A DNA stretch of 5,640 nt from JAKVAV01 sp047632755 (GTDB taxonomy: Bacteria; Bacteroidota; Bacteroidia; Flavobacteriales_D; Cryomorphaceae). The position numbers and the translations under genes were made by a program. Below the pieces are notes generated by a model. That model did not search any database. It saw nothing but the letters and a program-made list of their open reading frames with translations, and was not told the DNA's origin. The stretch is from NCBI GenBank assembly GCA_047632755.1, contig JBLIDT010000059.1, positions 1-5,640 of the forward strand, given 5' to 3'. Below, one piece after another: positions 1 through 5,506 of the stretch. Each line of letters starts with the position of its first letter. Positions within the stretch are counted from its first letter, which is position 1.

Positions 1-611
1 TGTTCGTCCAAATCTTGCAGCCCCGTCTCGTAAATACCTATGATCTCGAAATTTCTTTGGCTCATGCTCCCTTTGGCATTCTGGAAGTAGACAGCCACTT
101 TTTCTCCTATTCCCGTTTGCAGCCTTCCAGCCAAAAATGAGGAGAGCATGAGTTGATCTTTGGAGTCTTCTTGCGAAAAATCAGGGATGATTCCTTCCTT
201 TAAATTCTTCTCGAAAAAAGACCAATTGTAGTCCTCACCCACTCCTTTCAGGATAATTCCTTGAATGTTGTCGGTGGTTTCAATCACACCCTCTTTCAGC
301 GCATATTGATGAATGCTCTCCACTTCTTCGAGCGTATCGAGCGAAGGATAAAACGGTTGATCCAATAGAAGTTTTGGCTGGCTTAAGCCTTGACCGCTTC
401 CAAAATTGGTGATCTGAATGTGCGAGCCAAAGCCAATGACTTTCTGTCTGATTTCATTCTGAAAACCAATGACTATGGCAACGGCCACTATCATTACGGC
501 CATTCCCAATGCGATACCTACAGTGGCTATTCGAACAATCGGTCCTGAAAGACCTTTTTGCTTACTTTCCCGTTTTATTAATCGTTTGGCAATAAACAGA
601 GCTGTATTCAA
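1..611 (-). CDS. LolC/LolE-type ABC transporter permease (FtsX superfamily), N-terminal part
   Basis: This is the inner-membrane permease of an ABC transporter of the LolC/LolE/MacB type. The family uses cytoplasmic ATP hydrolysis to move lipoproteins or other substrates off the outer face of the inner membrane. The first 203 residues are visible without a stop, and the gene runs off the left edge. The short N-terminus reads NTALFIAKRLIKRESKQKG, typical of Bacteroidota members. One hydrophobic span follows at about residues 27-50 (GIALGMAVMIVAVAIVIGF). The rest is a soluble, MacB-like periplasmic core, including GVIETTDNIQGIILKGVG and LMLSSFLAGRLQTGIGEKV. The start chosen is TTG at 611-609, because no ATG or GTG lies between it and the membrane span and a -7 promoter element sits 23 bases upstream. 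The cytoplasmic ATPase partner and the later membrane spans are not in the window. The LolC/E versus generic FtsX-permease assignment is by pattern only; the family call is firm, the substrate is not. Confidence 0.88.
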   Translation of the reverse strand, partial: MNTALFIAKRLIKRESKQKGLSGPIVRIATVGIALGMAVMIVAVAIVIGFQNEIRQKVIGFGSHIQITNFGSGQGLSQPKLLLDQPFYPSLDTLEEVESIHQYALKEGVIETTDNIQGIILKGVGEDYNWSFFEKNLKEGIIPDFSQEDSKDQLMLSSFLAGRLQTGIGEKVAVYFQNAKGSMSQRNFEIIGIYETGLQDLDE

Positions 612-1846
612 TGCGTGTGTCTTTCCTTTCCTACAAAAGTATGAATTTCGCCTTCTTCATTCTCGGCATTTCCATGTTCCTTTCATGTGGAATGCCCCCC
701 CCAGTTTCAGGGCAGTCAGAAGTGCCCGATTCCGAAGTGGCACCAGTAAAGCCTGGCATCTATGATTTTGAGCGTTTGTTATCGCTCATCGGAGATGCCA
801 GAGTAGCAGTTGTTAGCAATCATACGGGTTCCATTGAGGGTGTTCATATCGTCGATTCCTTGTTGAGCTCGGGCATTCAAGTAGCAAAGGTATTCGCACC
901 TGAACACGGTTTCCGGGGAGATCGTCCTGATGGAGAAAAAATTGAAGATGGAATTGACCGAAAAACGGGTGTTCCAGTCATTTCGCTCTACGGAAAAAAC
1001 AAGAAACCTTCGAAAAAAAGTCTGAAAGACATTGACGTTGTCTTATTTGATATTCAAGATGTCGGTGCACGGTTTTACACTTATTTATCTTCATTGCACT
1101 ACGTGATGCAAGCCTGCTCGGAACAGGGTATACCGTTAATTGTAGCAGATCGGCCAAATCCAAACATCCATTATATCGACGGGCCTGTTCTCGAAGTGGG
1201 ATTCAAATCTTTTGTGGGACTTCACCCTGTGCCCATTGTCTATGGCATGACAATCGGCGAATATGCTCTTATGCTGAATGGCGAAGGATGGCATGAAGCT
1301 GAGGCCTGCGATCTAGCCGTTTTACCTTGCCGCAATTATGAAAGAACGATAGCTTACAAGCTACCGATTAAGCCTTCTCCAAATTTGCCCACCATGGAGG
1401 CTGTTTATTTATATCCTTCGCTCTGCCTTTTTGAGGGAACCAAGGTTAGCGTGGGACGAGGAACTTCAGAACCTTTCACTATAATTGGGGAACCAGGAAA
1501 TAAAGGTGGCGATTTCGTATTTATTCCTGAGCCAAAAGAAGGGGCTTCCATGAACCCAAAACATAAAGGAGCGACTTGTCAAGGCTATGACTTATCAAGT
1601 TTTATTTCTGAACCTGCTGAAATATCACAACTTGATCTTAATTGGCTCGTTAGAATGTTTGAAGAAACAGATGATCGCACTGATTTCTTTTTGGAAAGCG
1701 GTTATTTCGATAAGCTTGCTGGAACCGATCAATTGAGGAAAGATGTTATTGACGGGGTTGAGATGGATACTATTCGGAAAGGTTGGCAGAAAGACTTGGA
1801 AAAATTTGAAGCCATTCGTGTTAAATACCTTATTTACAAAGACTAA
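611..1846 (+). CDS. DUF1343 (NamZ-like, GH171) lipoprotein, predicted exo-beta-N-acetylmuramidase
   Basis: Family knowledge: DUF1343 proteins include NamZ of Bacillus subtilis and Tannerella forsythia, which removes N-acetylmuramic acid from the non-reducing ends of peptidoglycan chains for cell-wall recycling. Seen here in the 411-residue frame: a lipoprotein-type signal peptide with its Cys at residue 26 (MFLSCG), then a complete DUF1343 domain from about residue 47 to the end. Landmarks are VVSNHTG (67-73), APEHGFRG (96-103), FDIQDVGARFYTY (146-158), ADRPNPN (179-185), a second NLPTMEAVYLYPS stretch (258-270) and EGTKVSVGRGT (275-285). The Glu of EHG (98) is my candidate for the catalytic acid proposed in the family; this is from memory. 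Start choice is uncertain. ATG at 611 gives a signal peptide with a basic N-region (R2, K9). ATG at 641 starts MNFAFFILG directly, with no basic residue. I prefer 611. The stop is followed by 160 non-coding bases. Family is confident; substrate is inferred. Confidence 0.9.
   Translation: MRVSFLSYKSMNFAFFILGISMFLSCGMPPPVSGQSEVPDSEVAPVKPGIYDFERLLSLIGDARVAVVSNHTGSIEGVHIVDSLLSSGIQVAKVFAPEHGFRGDRPDGEKIEDGIDRKTGVPVISLYGKNKKPSKKSLKDIDVVLFDIQDVGARFYTYLSSLHYVMQACSEQGIPLIVADRPNPNIHYIDGPVLEVGFKSFVGLHPVPIVYGMTIGEYALMLNGEGWHEAEACDLAVLPCRNYERTIAYKLPIKPSPNLPTMEAVYLYPSLCLFEGTKVSVGRGTSEPFTIIGEPGNKGGDFVFIPEPKEGASMNPKHKGATCQGYDLSSFISEPAEISQLDLNWLVRMFEETDDRTDFFLESGYFDKLAGTDQLRKDVIDGVEMDTIRKGWQKDLEKFEAIRVKYLIYKD
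634..641 (-). promoter_or_regulatory. Candidate -7 promoter element for the permease gene
   Basis: Read on the minus strand this is TACTTTTG, an exact match to the Bacteroidota sigma-ABfr -7 consensus TAnnTTTG. Transcription would begin at about 626-630 and leave a leader of about 15-19 bases before the TTG start at 611, which fits. I see no clear -33 TTG at the expected distance, so the match could be chance. The element lies inside, or at the very start of, the divergent lipoprotein gene. Confidence 0.45.
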
Positions 1847-1905
1847 ATAGATTCTGTCAATACGCTCAAGTATCTGAACTAGAGGACTCTTTAGCCAGGC
1901 GCACC

Positions 1906-1913
1906 TAGGTTTG
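1906..1913 (+). promoter_or_regulatory. Weak candidate -7 promoter element for the 2007-2573 gene
   Basis: TAGGTTTG is an exact TAnnTTTG match in the 160-base spacer 1847-2006. It would imply a leader of about 86-90 bases before the ATG at 2007. The left part overlaps a perfect 8-bp palindrome, ACCTAGGT (1903-1910). No convincing -33 TTG is present at 17-23 bases upstream. I find no hairpin terminator for the preceding lipoprotein gene in this spacer, so read-through from that gene is an alternative source of transcript. Confidence 0.3.
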
Positions 1914-2006
1914 AAAATCGAGGAGTTGAATTTGGTCAATGACTGTTTTTAAGGAAAGTGGAACACAGATAATGAACTCTATACACAGACACTAAATAAT
2001 CAGAAA

Positions 2007-2573
2007 ATGGAAACGCTTGTAACTGTTTTAATCGAGGCTATTCCCCTAGTAATTATAGCTGGACTTGTTTTGTACATTTTTCATGAATACATGAGATTTG
2101 TGAACGAAAGAGATAAGCGATTGGCCATATTAAATTCCAAAGTAGAGAGTACTGTATATCAATTAGATACACCTGTTCCGCCGAGTGATTTTACGGTAAA
2201 GCTTCGGCTTCAGGCTGCCGAGCGTTTTGTCTTGTACCTGGAGAGAATCGAGCCCGGACGCCTCGTTATGAGATCACACCAAAACGGGATGTCGGCTAAG
2301 ATGCTTCAAAACGAAATGCTGAAGTCGATCAGAGAAGAGTTTGATCACAACCTTTCCCAGCAGATTTACATTTCAGAAAATGCCTGGAATTTGGTAAAAG
2401 GCACAAAGGATGAGATGACCAAGTTCATCTCGGCTACAGGGGAAGGATTGAAGCCAGATGCAACTTCAATAGACTTTAGTAGAAAGATGTTTCAAGCTGC
2501 CTCAAAAGTCGAAAAGCTACCAGGTGATGTAGCTTTGGAATACCTCAGGCATGAAACTAACGGACTTTTTTAA
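2007..2573 (+). CDS. Conserved single-span membrane protein of unknown function (possibly DUF7935)
   Basis: The 188-residue protein has one N-terminal membrane span at about residues 5-26 (VTVLIEAIPLVIIAGLVLYIF). A charged linker follows (HEYMRFVNERDKR), and the rest, about residues 35-188, is soluble and probably cytoplasmic, since the span is followed by basic residues. The soluble part is mostly helical in appearance, with LRLQAAERFVLYLERIEPGRL (about 66-86) as its most distinctive stretch, then SIREEFDHNLSQQIYIS and AWNLVKGTKDEMTKFI. I see no catalytic motif, metal-binding cluster or Cys. The architecture resembles Bacteroidota proteins I recall as DUF7935, but that label is from memory. 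The start ATG has an A-rich upstream stretch (AATCAGAAAATG) and no Shine-Dalgarno sequence, as is common in the phylum. The stop interlocks with that of the convergent deacetylase gene. That the gene is real is well supported by its composition; function is unknown. Confidence 0.85.
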   Translation: METLVTVLIEAIPLVIIAGLVLYIFHEYMRFVNERDKRLAILNSKVESTVYQLDTPVPPSDFTVKLRLQAAERFVLYLERIEPGRLVMRSHQNGMSAKMLQNEMLKSIREEFDHNLSQQIYISENAWNLVKGTKDEMTKFISATGEGLKPDATSIDFSRKMFQAASKVEKLPGDVALEYLRHETNGLF

Positions 2574-3472
2574 AAATAGATTTCCCTTGCTGTTCGGTAG
2601 GTGTTAGCATGAGCTTCTATAATCACACTTATCTTTTTTGAATAGCCGCCACCCATATTGAACACGACTGGGATGCCGCGTTTTCTCGTTTCCATAAAGA
2701 CGACTTCATCTCTTTTTTTACATCCTTGAAGTGTTAAGGAAAGGCGACCAAGTGTGTCGGATTCTAATACGTCGACCCCTGATTGAAAGAAAATTAATTC
2801 GGGACGGACATCAGCAATTAATCCAGGTAAAGTCTCTCGGAGCATATCCAAGTACCTTTTGTCTTCAGTGCCATCGGGTAAAGCAATGTCAAGATCAGAT
2901 GCTTCTTTTCGAAGTGGGTAATTTTTCTCTCCGTGTACGCTGAAAGTGAAAACACGTGGATCGTTTTCAAATATTTTTGCGGTGCCGTTTCCCTGATGAA
3001 CATCGAGGTCAACAACCAATATTTTCTTCAGGCCTAGCTCTTCAATAGCATAAGCCGATCCGACGGCGATATCATTTAGCAAACAAAAACCCTCGCCTCG
3101 ATCTCTGAAGGCATGGTGGGTTCCCCCTGCAATATTGGCGCTAACTCCATTCTCGAAAGCATGGTCGATTGCTTCTATCGTTCCTTGGGTGATGATCAAT
3201 TCTCGTTTAACGAGCTTATCACTAAGTGGAAAGCCAGTAGCCCGTTCTTCTTTTCTAGTGAGACTTTTGCACAGTAGCTTGTCCAAGTATTCGCGGGTGT
3301 GAATACGCAGCACTCTTTCTTCGGAAATTTCAAAAGGGTCGAAGAAGTTCTCTTTTTCTATCGTACCCTCGTGCAAGAGCTGTTGGGGGAGAAGGTTATA
3401 CTTTTCCATAGGAAAGCGGTGCCCTTCGGGGAGTTCATGTGCATAGTGTTCGTTCCAGGCTACTTTGAGCAT
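2570..3472 (-). CDS. Histone-deacetylase-family (class I/II-like, AcuC/acetylpolyamine amidohydrolase type) zinc deacetylase
   Basis: This is a full-length arginase-fold zinc deacetylase of 300 residues, a usual size for compact bacterial members. Family knowledge: these enzymes remove acyl groups from amines such as acetylated lysine, polyamines or other small molecules. All catalytic signatures are visible: the charge-relay His pair in GGTHHAF (H119, H120), FCLLND (129-134), zinc ligands D157 and H159 in VVDLDVHQGNGT, the third zinc ligand D234 in QSGVDVLESD, and the transition-state Tyr in NMGGGYS (Y277). The active site therefore looks intact. The N-terminus HELPEGHRFPMEKY is the typical bacterial opening, and GRLSLT follows the third ligand as in the family. 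The ATG at 3472 is preceded by a real Shine-Dalgarno sequence. The gene follows the DUF819 gene by 101 bases on the same strand with no obvious terminator, so co-transcription is plausible. There is no signal peptide, so it should be cytoplasmic. A protein substrate is possible but not indicated; bacteria lack eukaryotic histones. Confidence 0.95.
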   Translation of the reverse strand: MLKVAWNEHYAHELPEGHRFPMEKYNLLPQQLLHEGTIEKENFFDPFEISEERVLRIHTREYLDKLLCKSLTRKEERATGFPLSDKLVKRELIITQGTIEAIDHAFENGVSANIAGGTHHAFRDRGEGFCLLNDIAVGSAYAIEELGLKKILVVDLDVHQGNGTAKIFENDPRVFTFSVHGEKNYPLRKEASDLDIALPDGTEDKRYLDMLRETLPGLIADVRPELIFFQSGVDVLESDTLGRLSLTLQGCKKRDEVVFMETRKRGIPVVFNMGGGYSKKISVIIEAHANTYRTAREIYF

Positions 3473-3476
3473 ATTT

Positions 3477-3480
3477 CCTC
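3477..3480 (-). promoter_or_regulatory. Shine-Dalgarno sequence of the deacetylase gene
   Basis: On the minus strand GAGGAAATATG places GAGG (within GAGGA) a few bases before the ATG at 3472-3470. It fixes the start, and it stands out because the other starts in this window lack such a site and have A-rich leaders. Confidence 0.6.
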
Positions 3481-3573
3481 AACCATCTGCAGGACGAAAA
3501 GTTTATTGATCAAGCTTGAATGATTGGTAGGGGAGAAACTGAAATTCAACTTTTTGAGAAATAAGAAGTGAAA

Positions 3574-4983
3574 TTATGGCGCCACTGCCTGCATGAGGTA
3601 ACCACAGATTAAGGCTCCATAAGTTCCAAACGCATAACCCAAAACTGCGAGCAATACGCCCACAGGTGCAAGAGATGGATGAAAAGCTGCGGCCACGACA
3701 GGGGCAGAAGCTGCTCCACCAATATTGGCTTTGCTGCCTACGGCTAAGAAAAAGTAAGGTGCTCGAATGATTTTCGCCACAATCACGAGAATGATCACAT
3801 GAACAGCCATCCATGTCAATCCAACCAAGAAAATAGCTGGATTTTCAAAGACTGCCATCACATTCATTTTCATTCCGATAGTGGCTACCAGAATATAAAT
3901 GAACACCCCGCCAATTTTGCTGGCACCGGCACCTTCATAGTTTCGTGCCTTGGTGAAACTCAATGCGATTCCAAATGCGGTGGCCAATACGATCAGCCAA
4001 AAGAATCCGGAACCCAAGCTGAATGTATCAGCTAAGTAGGGAGCATTTTCTTTAATCCAGGGCGCGATAATCGATGATAGGAGGTGGGCCAAACCTGTAA
4101 GTCCGAATGCAATACCTAAGATTACTGTGAAGTCCGTAAATGACGGAATCCTCTCAATCTTCTTACTGAAGTTTTGCATGTAATTCTTCAATGATTCCAC
4201 ATTAGAAGCATCTGCTTTGAAGAAACGGTCAATTTGAGCAGATTTTCCAACCCCGAGTAGAAGGAAGAACATCCACACCTCAGCTACGATGATATCGACG
4301 GTTATCATCATTGAATACATCGATCCCGAGATCAGATTATCTTCTCCTCTGAAAATCTCGAACATGGCAGCTTGGTTTGCTCCGCCTCCGATCCAACTCC
4401 CTGCAATGGTAGTCATACCTCTCCACACTTCGTTTGGAGCAACTCCTCCAACGACATCAGGAGCAATAAACGAAAACAGAAGGATTGCTAAAGGTCCTCC
4501 GATTACAACTCCAATGGTTCCTGCAATAAACATGATCAATGCTTTCGGCCCTAGCCTAAAAACCTCTTTGAGGCTAATGCTTAGCGTAAGGAGGATCAAA
4601 CTTGCTGGCAACAGATATCGAGAAGCCATAAAGTAAAGTTGCGACTTGCCAATAAATGGATCGATCAAGCTTGAGGGTACTTCTTCATTCAAAACAAAGT
4701 TTTTGAAGTCTTTGAAAGAAGTTACACCGGTTAGGTCATATCCAGCAGCGATGAGTGCTTCTGTTGCGGCAGCCACATCAACCCATTTGGGAGATATAAT
4801 TCCAAAAGTGCTGAAGAGTGAAGGGAGGAAATAGCACAGCAGAAGTGCAGGTATGATTTTGTAAAGCTTAGCTCCCATGGGATGCTCGCCAAATTTGAAA
4901 ATGACCAATAGTAAGCCCGCAAGAATACCAAAGGTTACAGCGTCATTGGTAATTAAGGGAATATCCGATACAACTTCCTCCAT
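3574..4983 (-). CDS. DUF819 family multi-span membrane protein (putative transporter)
   Basis: This 469-residue integral membrane protein of the DUF819 family (YjcL-like) is a likely secondary transporter of unknown substrate. Two glycine-rich signatures are clear: GSWIGGGANQAA at about 195-206, and a paired one at about 416-434 beginning GSKANIGGAASAP and leading into FHPSLAPVGVLLAVLGYAFGTYGA. Their spacing suggests two related halves, each with several membrane spans, joined by a charged cytoplasm-like linker (about 250-282, with KSAQIDRFFKADASN). A soluble insert of about 45 residues (about 66-112, with VTSFKDFKNFVLNEEV) lies early, between spans. Start choice: the frame stays open upstream to a TTG at 5007, but that codon lies in the -7 promoter box at 5005-5012 and would be upstream of the transcript, so ATG at 4983-4981 (MEEVVSDIPLI) is preferred, with an A-rich leader. 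The deacetylase gene follows on the same strand. The family call is strong; transport activity is inferred from topology. Confidence 0.92.
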   Translation of the reverse strand: MEEVVSDIPLITNDAVTFGILAGLLLVIFKFGEHPMGAKLYKIIPALLLCYFLPSLFSTFGIISPKWVDVAAATEALIAAGYDLTGVTSFKDFKNFVLNEEVPSSLIDPFIGKSQLYFMASRYLLPASLILLTLSISLKEVFRLGPKALIMFIAGTIGVVIGGPLAILLFSFIAPDVVGGVAPNEVWRGMTTIAGSWIGGGANQAAMFEIFRGEDNLISGSMYSMMITVDIIVAEVWMFFLLLGVGKSAQIDRFFKADASNVESLKNYMQNFSKKIERIPSFTDFTVILGIAFGLTGLAHLLSSIIAPWIKENAPYLADTFSLGSGFFWLIVLATAFGIALSFTKARNYEGAGASKIGGVFIYILVATIGMKMNVMAVFENPAIFLVGLTWMAVHVIILVIVAKIIRAPYFFLAVGSKANIGGAASAPVVAAAFHPSLAPVGVLLAVLGYAFGTYGALICGYLMQAVAP

Positions 4984-5004
4984 TTTGGTGTTTTTGATGT
5001 GGCC

Positions 5005-5012
5005 CAAAAATA
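5005..5012 (-). promoter_or_regulatory. Candidate -7 promoter element for the DUF819 gene
   Basis: Minus-strand TATTTTTG is an exact TAnnTTTG match. Transcription would begin near 4997-5001, with a leader of about 14-18 bases to the ATG at 4983. A poor -33 candidate (GTTAG, around 5034-5038) lies about 21-22 bases upstream. The box is also the distal T-run of the small hairpin at 5019-5029. Confidence 0.5.
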
Positions 5013-5021
5013 GAAAAACCC
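5005..5021 (-). repeat. 17-bp repeat, copy 1 (terminator T-run fused to -7 box)
   Basis: Read on the minus strand the sequence is GGGTTTTTCTATTTTTG. It is identical over all 17 bases to 5446-5462 and in the same orientation; flanking bases differ on both sides. In both copies the GGG is the descending arm of a hairpin and TATTTTTG is the next gene's candidate promoter box. Confidence 0.8.
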
Positions 5022-5029
5022 TGGTAGGG
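5014..5029 (-). terminator. Weak hairpin and T-run after the DksA/TraR-like gene
   Basis: On the minus strand CCCTACCAGGG forms a 4-bp stem (CCCT/AGGG) with a 3-base loop and is followed at once by TTTTT, then C, then TATTTTTG. It lies 80 bases after the DksA-like stop and could end that transcript. The stem is short, so efficiency would be low. Base pairing and position are seen; function is inferred. Confidence 0.3.
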
Positions 5030-5108
5030 ATAGCTAACTACTTTATTCTCCAATGAAACTCTTTTGAGGAATTTTCATCGTCTCATTTTGGAATTCCCAT
5101 CTAGCGAT

Positions 5109-5441
5109 TTAATTGGCACACCTGATGCAAAAGTTACTTTCAGGGAGCAGCATTAGACGGCCAATTTGTATATCGCTGCCGCATCGAGCGCATATCCCAA
5201 AGTTCGGCTCCTTGCTCTTTCTCAAGGAGTGATGCAGTTTTTTTATTTTATTCTCCGCTACTCGAAGCCTGTCTTCATTGACGCTCTTGTTATTAATGGC
5301 ATCCATTCGGCTTACTCTGCCAATGGCATTTTCAGGAGAGATAGGTTTTGTGAGTTCTTTTAGATCGATTATTTCTCTCTCAGTCTTCTTTATTTCTTCC
5401 GAAATCCGCAGAATGATCTCGTCTTTTTCTTGTGCAGTCAT
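5109..5441 (-). CDS. Small DksA/TraR-family zinc-finger protein
   Basis: The 110-residue protein resembles the DksA/TraR family, which inserts a coiled coil into the RNA polymerase secondary channel and changes promoter output, often together with ppGpp. The order of parts is an N-terminal helix rich in Glu and Lys (about 5-30), a turn with PISPENAIGRVSRMDAINNKS (about 33-53), a returning charged helix (about 54-76), and a C4 zinc finger: C84 and C87 (CARC), C105 and C108 (CIRC), 17 residues between the pairs. All four Cys are present. It is shorter than E. coli DksA (151 residues) and longer than TraR (73). The coiled-coil tip has SRMDAI rather than the classical DxxDxA, so only one acidic residue is kept. 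ATG at 5441 is the only reasonable start; the next Met (46) is within the tip. It lies downstream of a strong terminator and has its own promoter candidate. Family is confident; action on RNA polymerase is inferred. Confidence 0.9.
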   Translation of the reverse strand: MTAQEKDEIILRISEEIKKTEREIIDLKELTKPISPENAIGRVSRMDAINNKSVNEDRLRVAENKIKKLHHSLRKSKEPNFGICARCGSDIQIGRLMLLPESNFCIRCAN

Positions 5442-5445
5442 ATCT

Positions 5446-5453
5446 CAAAAATA
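5446..5453 (-). promoter_or_regulatory. Candidate -7 promoter element for the DksA/TraR-like gene
   Basis: Minus-strand TATTTTTG, exact TAnnTTTG. Possible -33 elements lie inside the adjacent hairpin: TTG at 5472-5474 with an 18-base gap, or TTTG at 5476-5479 with a 22-base gap. The box ends only four bases before the ATG at 5441, so transcription would begin at or next to the start codon. Confidence 0.5.
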
Positions 5454-5462
5454 GAAAAACCC
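5446..5462 (-). repeat. 17-bp repeat, copy 2
   Basis: Identical to 5005-5021. Here the GGG belongs to the 14-bp hairpin at 5456-5488, so this is the copy with the convincing terminator. Confidence 0.8.
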
Positions 5463-5488
5463 GCTTTGCATCAAGCAAAGCGGGTTTT
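5456..5488 (-). terminator. Strong intrinsic terminator of the T9SS-substrate gene
   Basis: AAAACCCGCTTTG (5456-5468) pairs perfectly with CAAAGCGGGTTTT (5476-5488). One more C-G pair inside (5469/5475) makes 14 bp around a 5-base loop, ATCAA. On the minus strand the stem runs into TTTTT, C, TATTTTTG. It starts 18 bases after the stop of the gene at 5507-5640 and ends that transcript. The T-run on the plus strand (four T) is shorter, so action there would be weaker. Confidence 0.9.
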
Positions 5489-5506
5489 CAACTCTATTAA
5501 TTTTGA

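Noticed and set aside
469..765. Open frame of 98 codons on the plus strand across the permease start and the lipoprotein start
   Set aside because: It is antisense to the permease membrane span and out of frame with the lipoprotein; both overlapped frames have clear family motifs.
1881..1894. Small inverted repeat AGAG-GA-CTCT after the lipoprotein gene
   Set aside because: The stem is four pairs with a two-base loop and has no T-run, so it is not a credible terminator.
2571..2582. TCTATTTTT (minus strand) resembling the 17-bp repeat
   Set aside because: It is the coding end of the deacetylase (Ile-Tyr-Phe-stop), matches only part of the repeat, and has neither hairpin nor following gene on that strand.
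3510..3519. Perfect 10-bp palindrome TCAAGCTTGA between the DUF819 and deacetylase genes
   Set aside because: The same 10 bases also occur inside the DUF819 coding region near 4667, with no symmetry beyond them, so chance is the simplest explanation; no operator can be claimed.
3503..3814. Cys- and Ser-rich open frame on the minus strand
   Set aside because: It lies out of frame within the 3' part of the DUF819 gene, whose conserved glycine-rich motif is encoded there; its composition is typical of a shadow frame.
4984..5007. Eight-residue N-terminal extension of the DUF819 protein from a TTG at 5007
   Set aside because: The TTG lies within the exact -7 box TATTTTTG, so it would not be in the transcript; the ATG at 4983 has a suitable A-rich leader.
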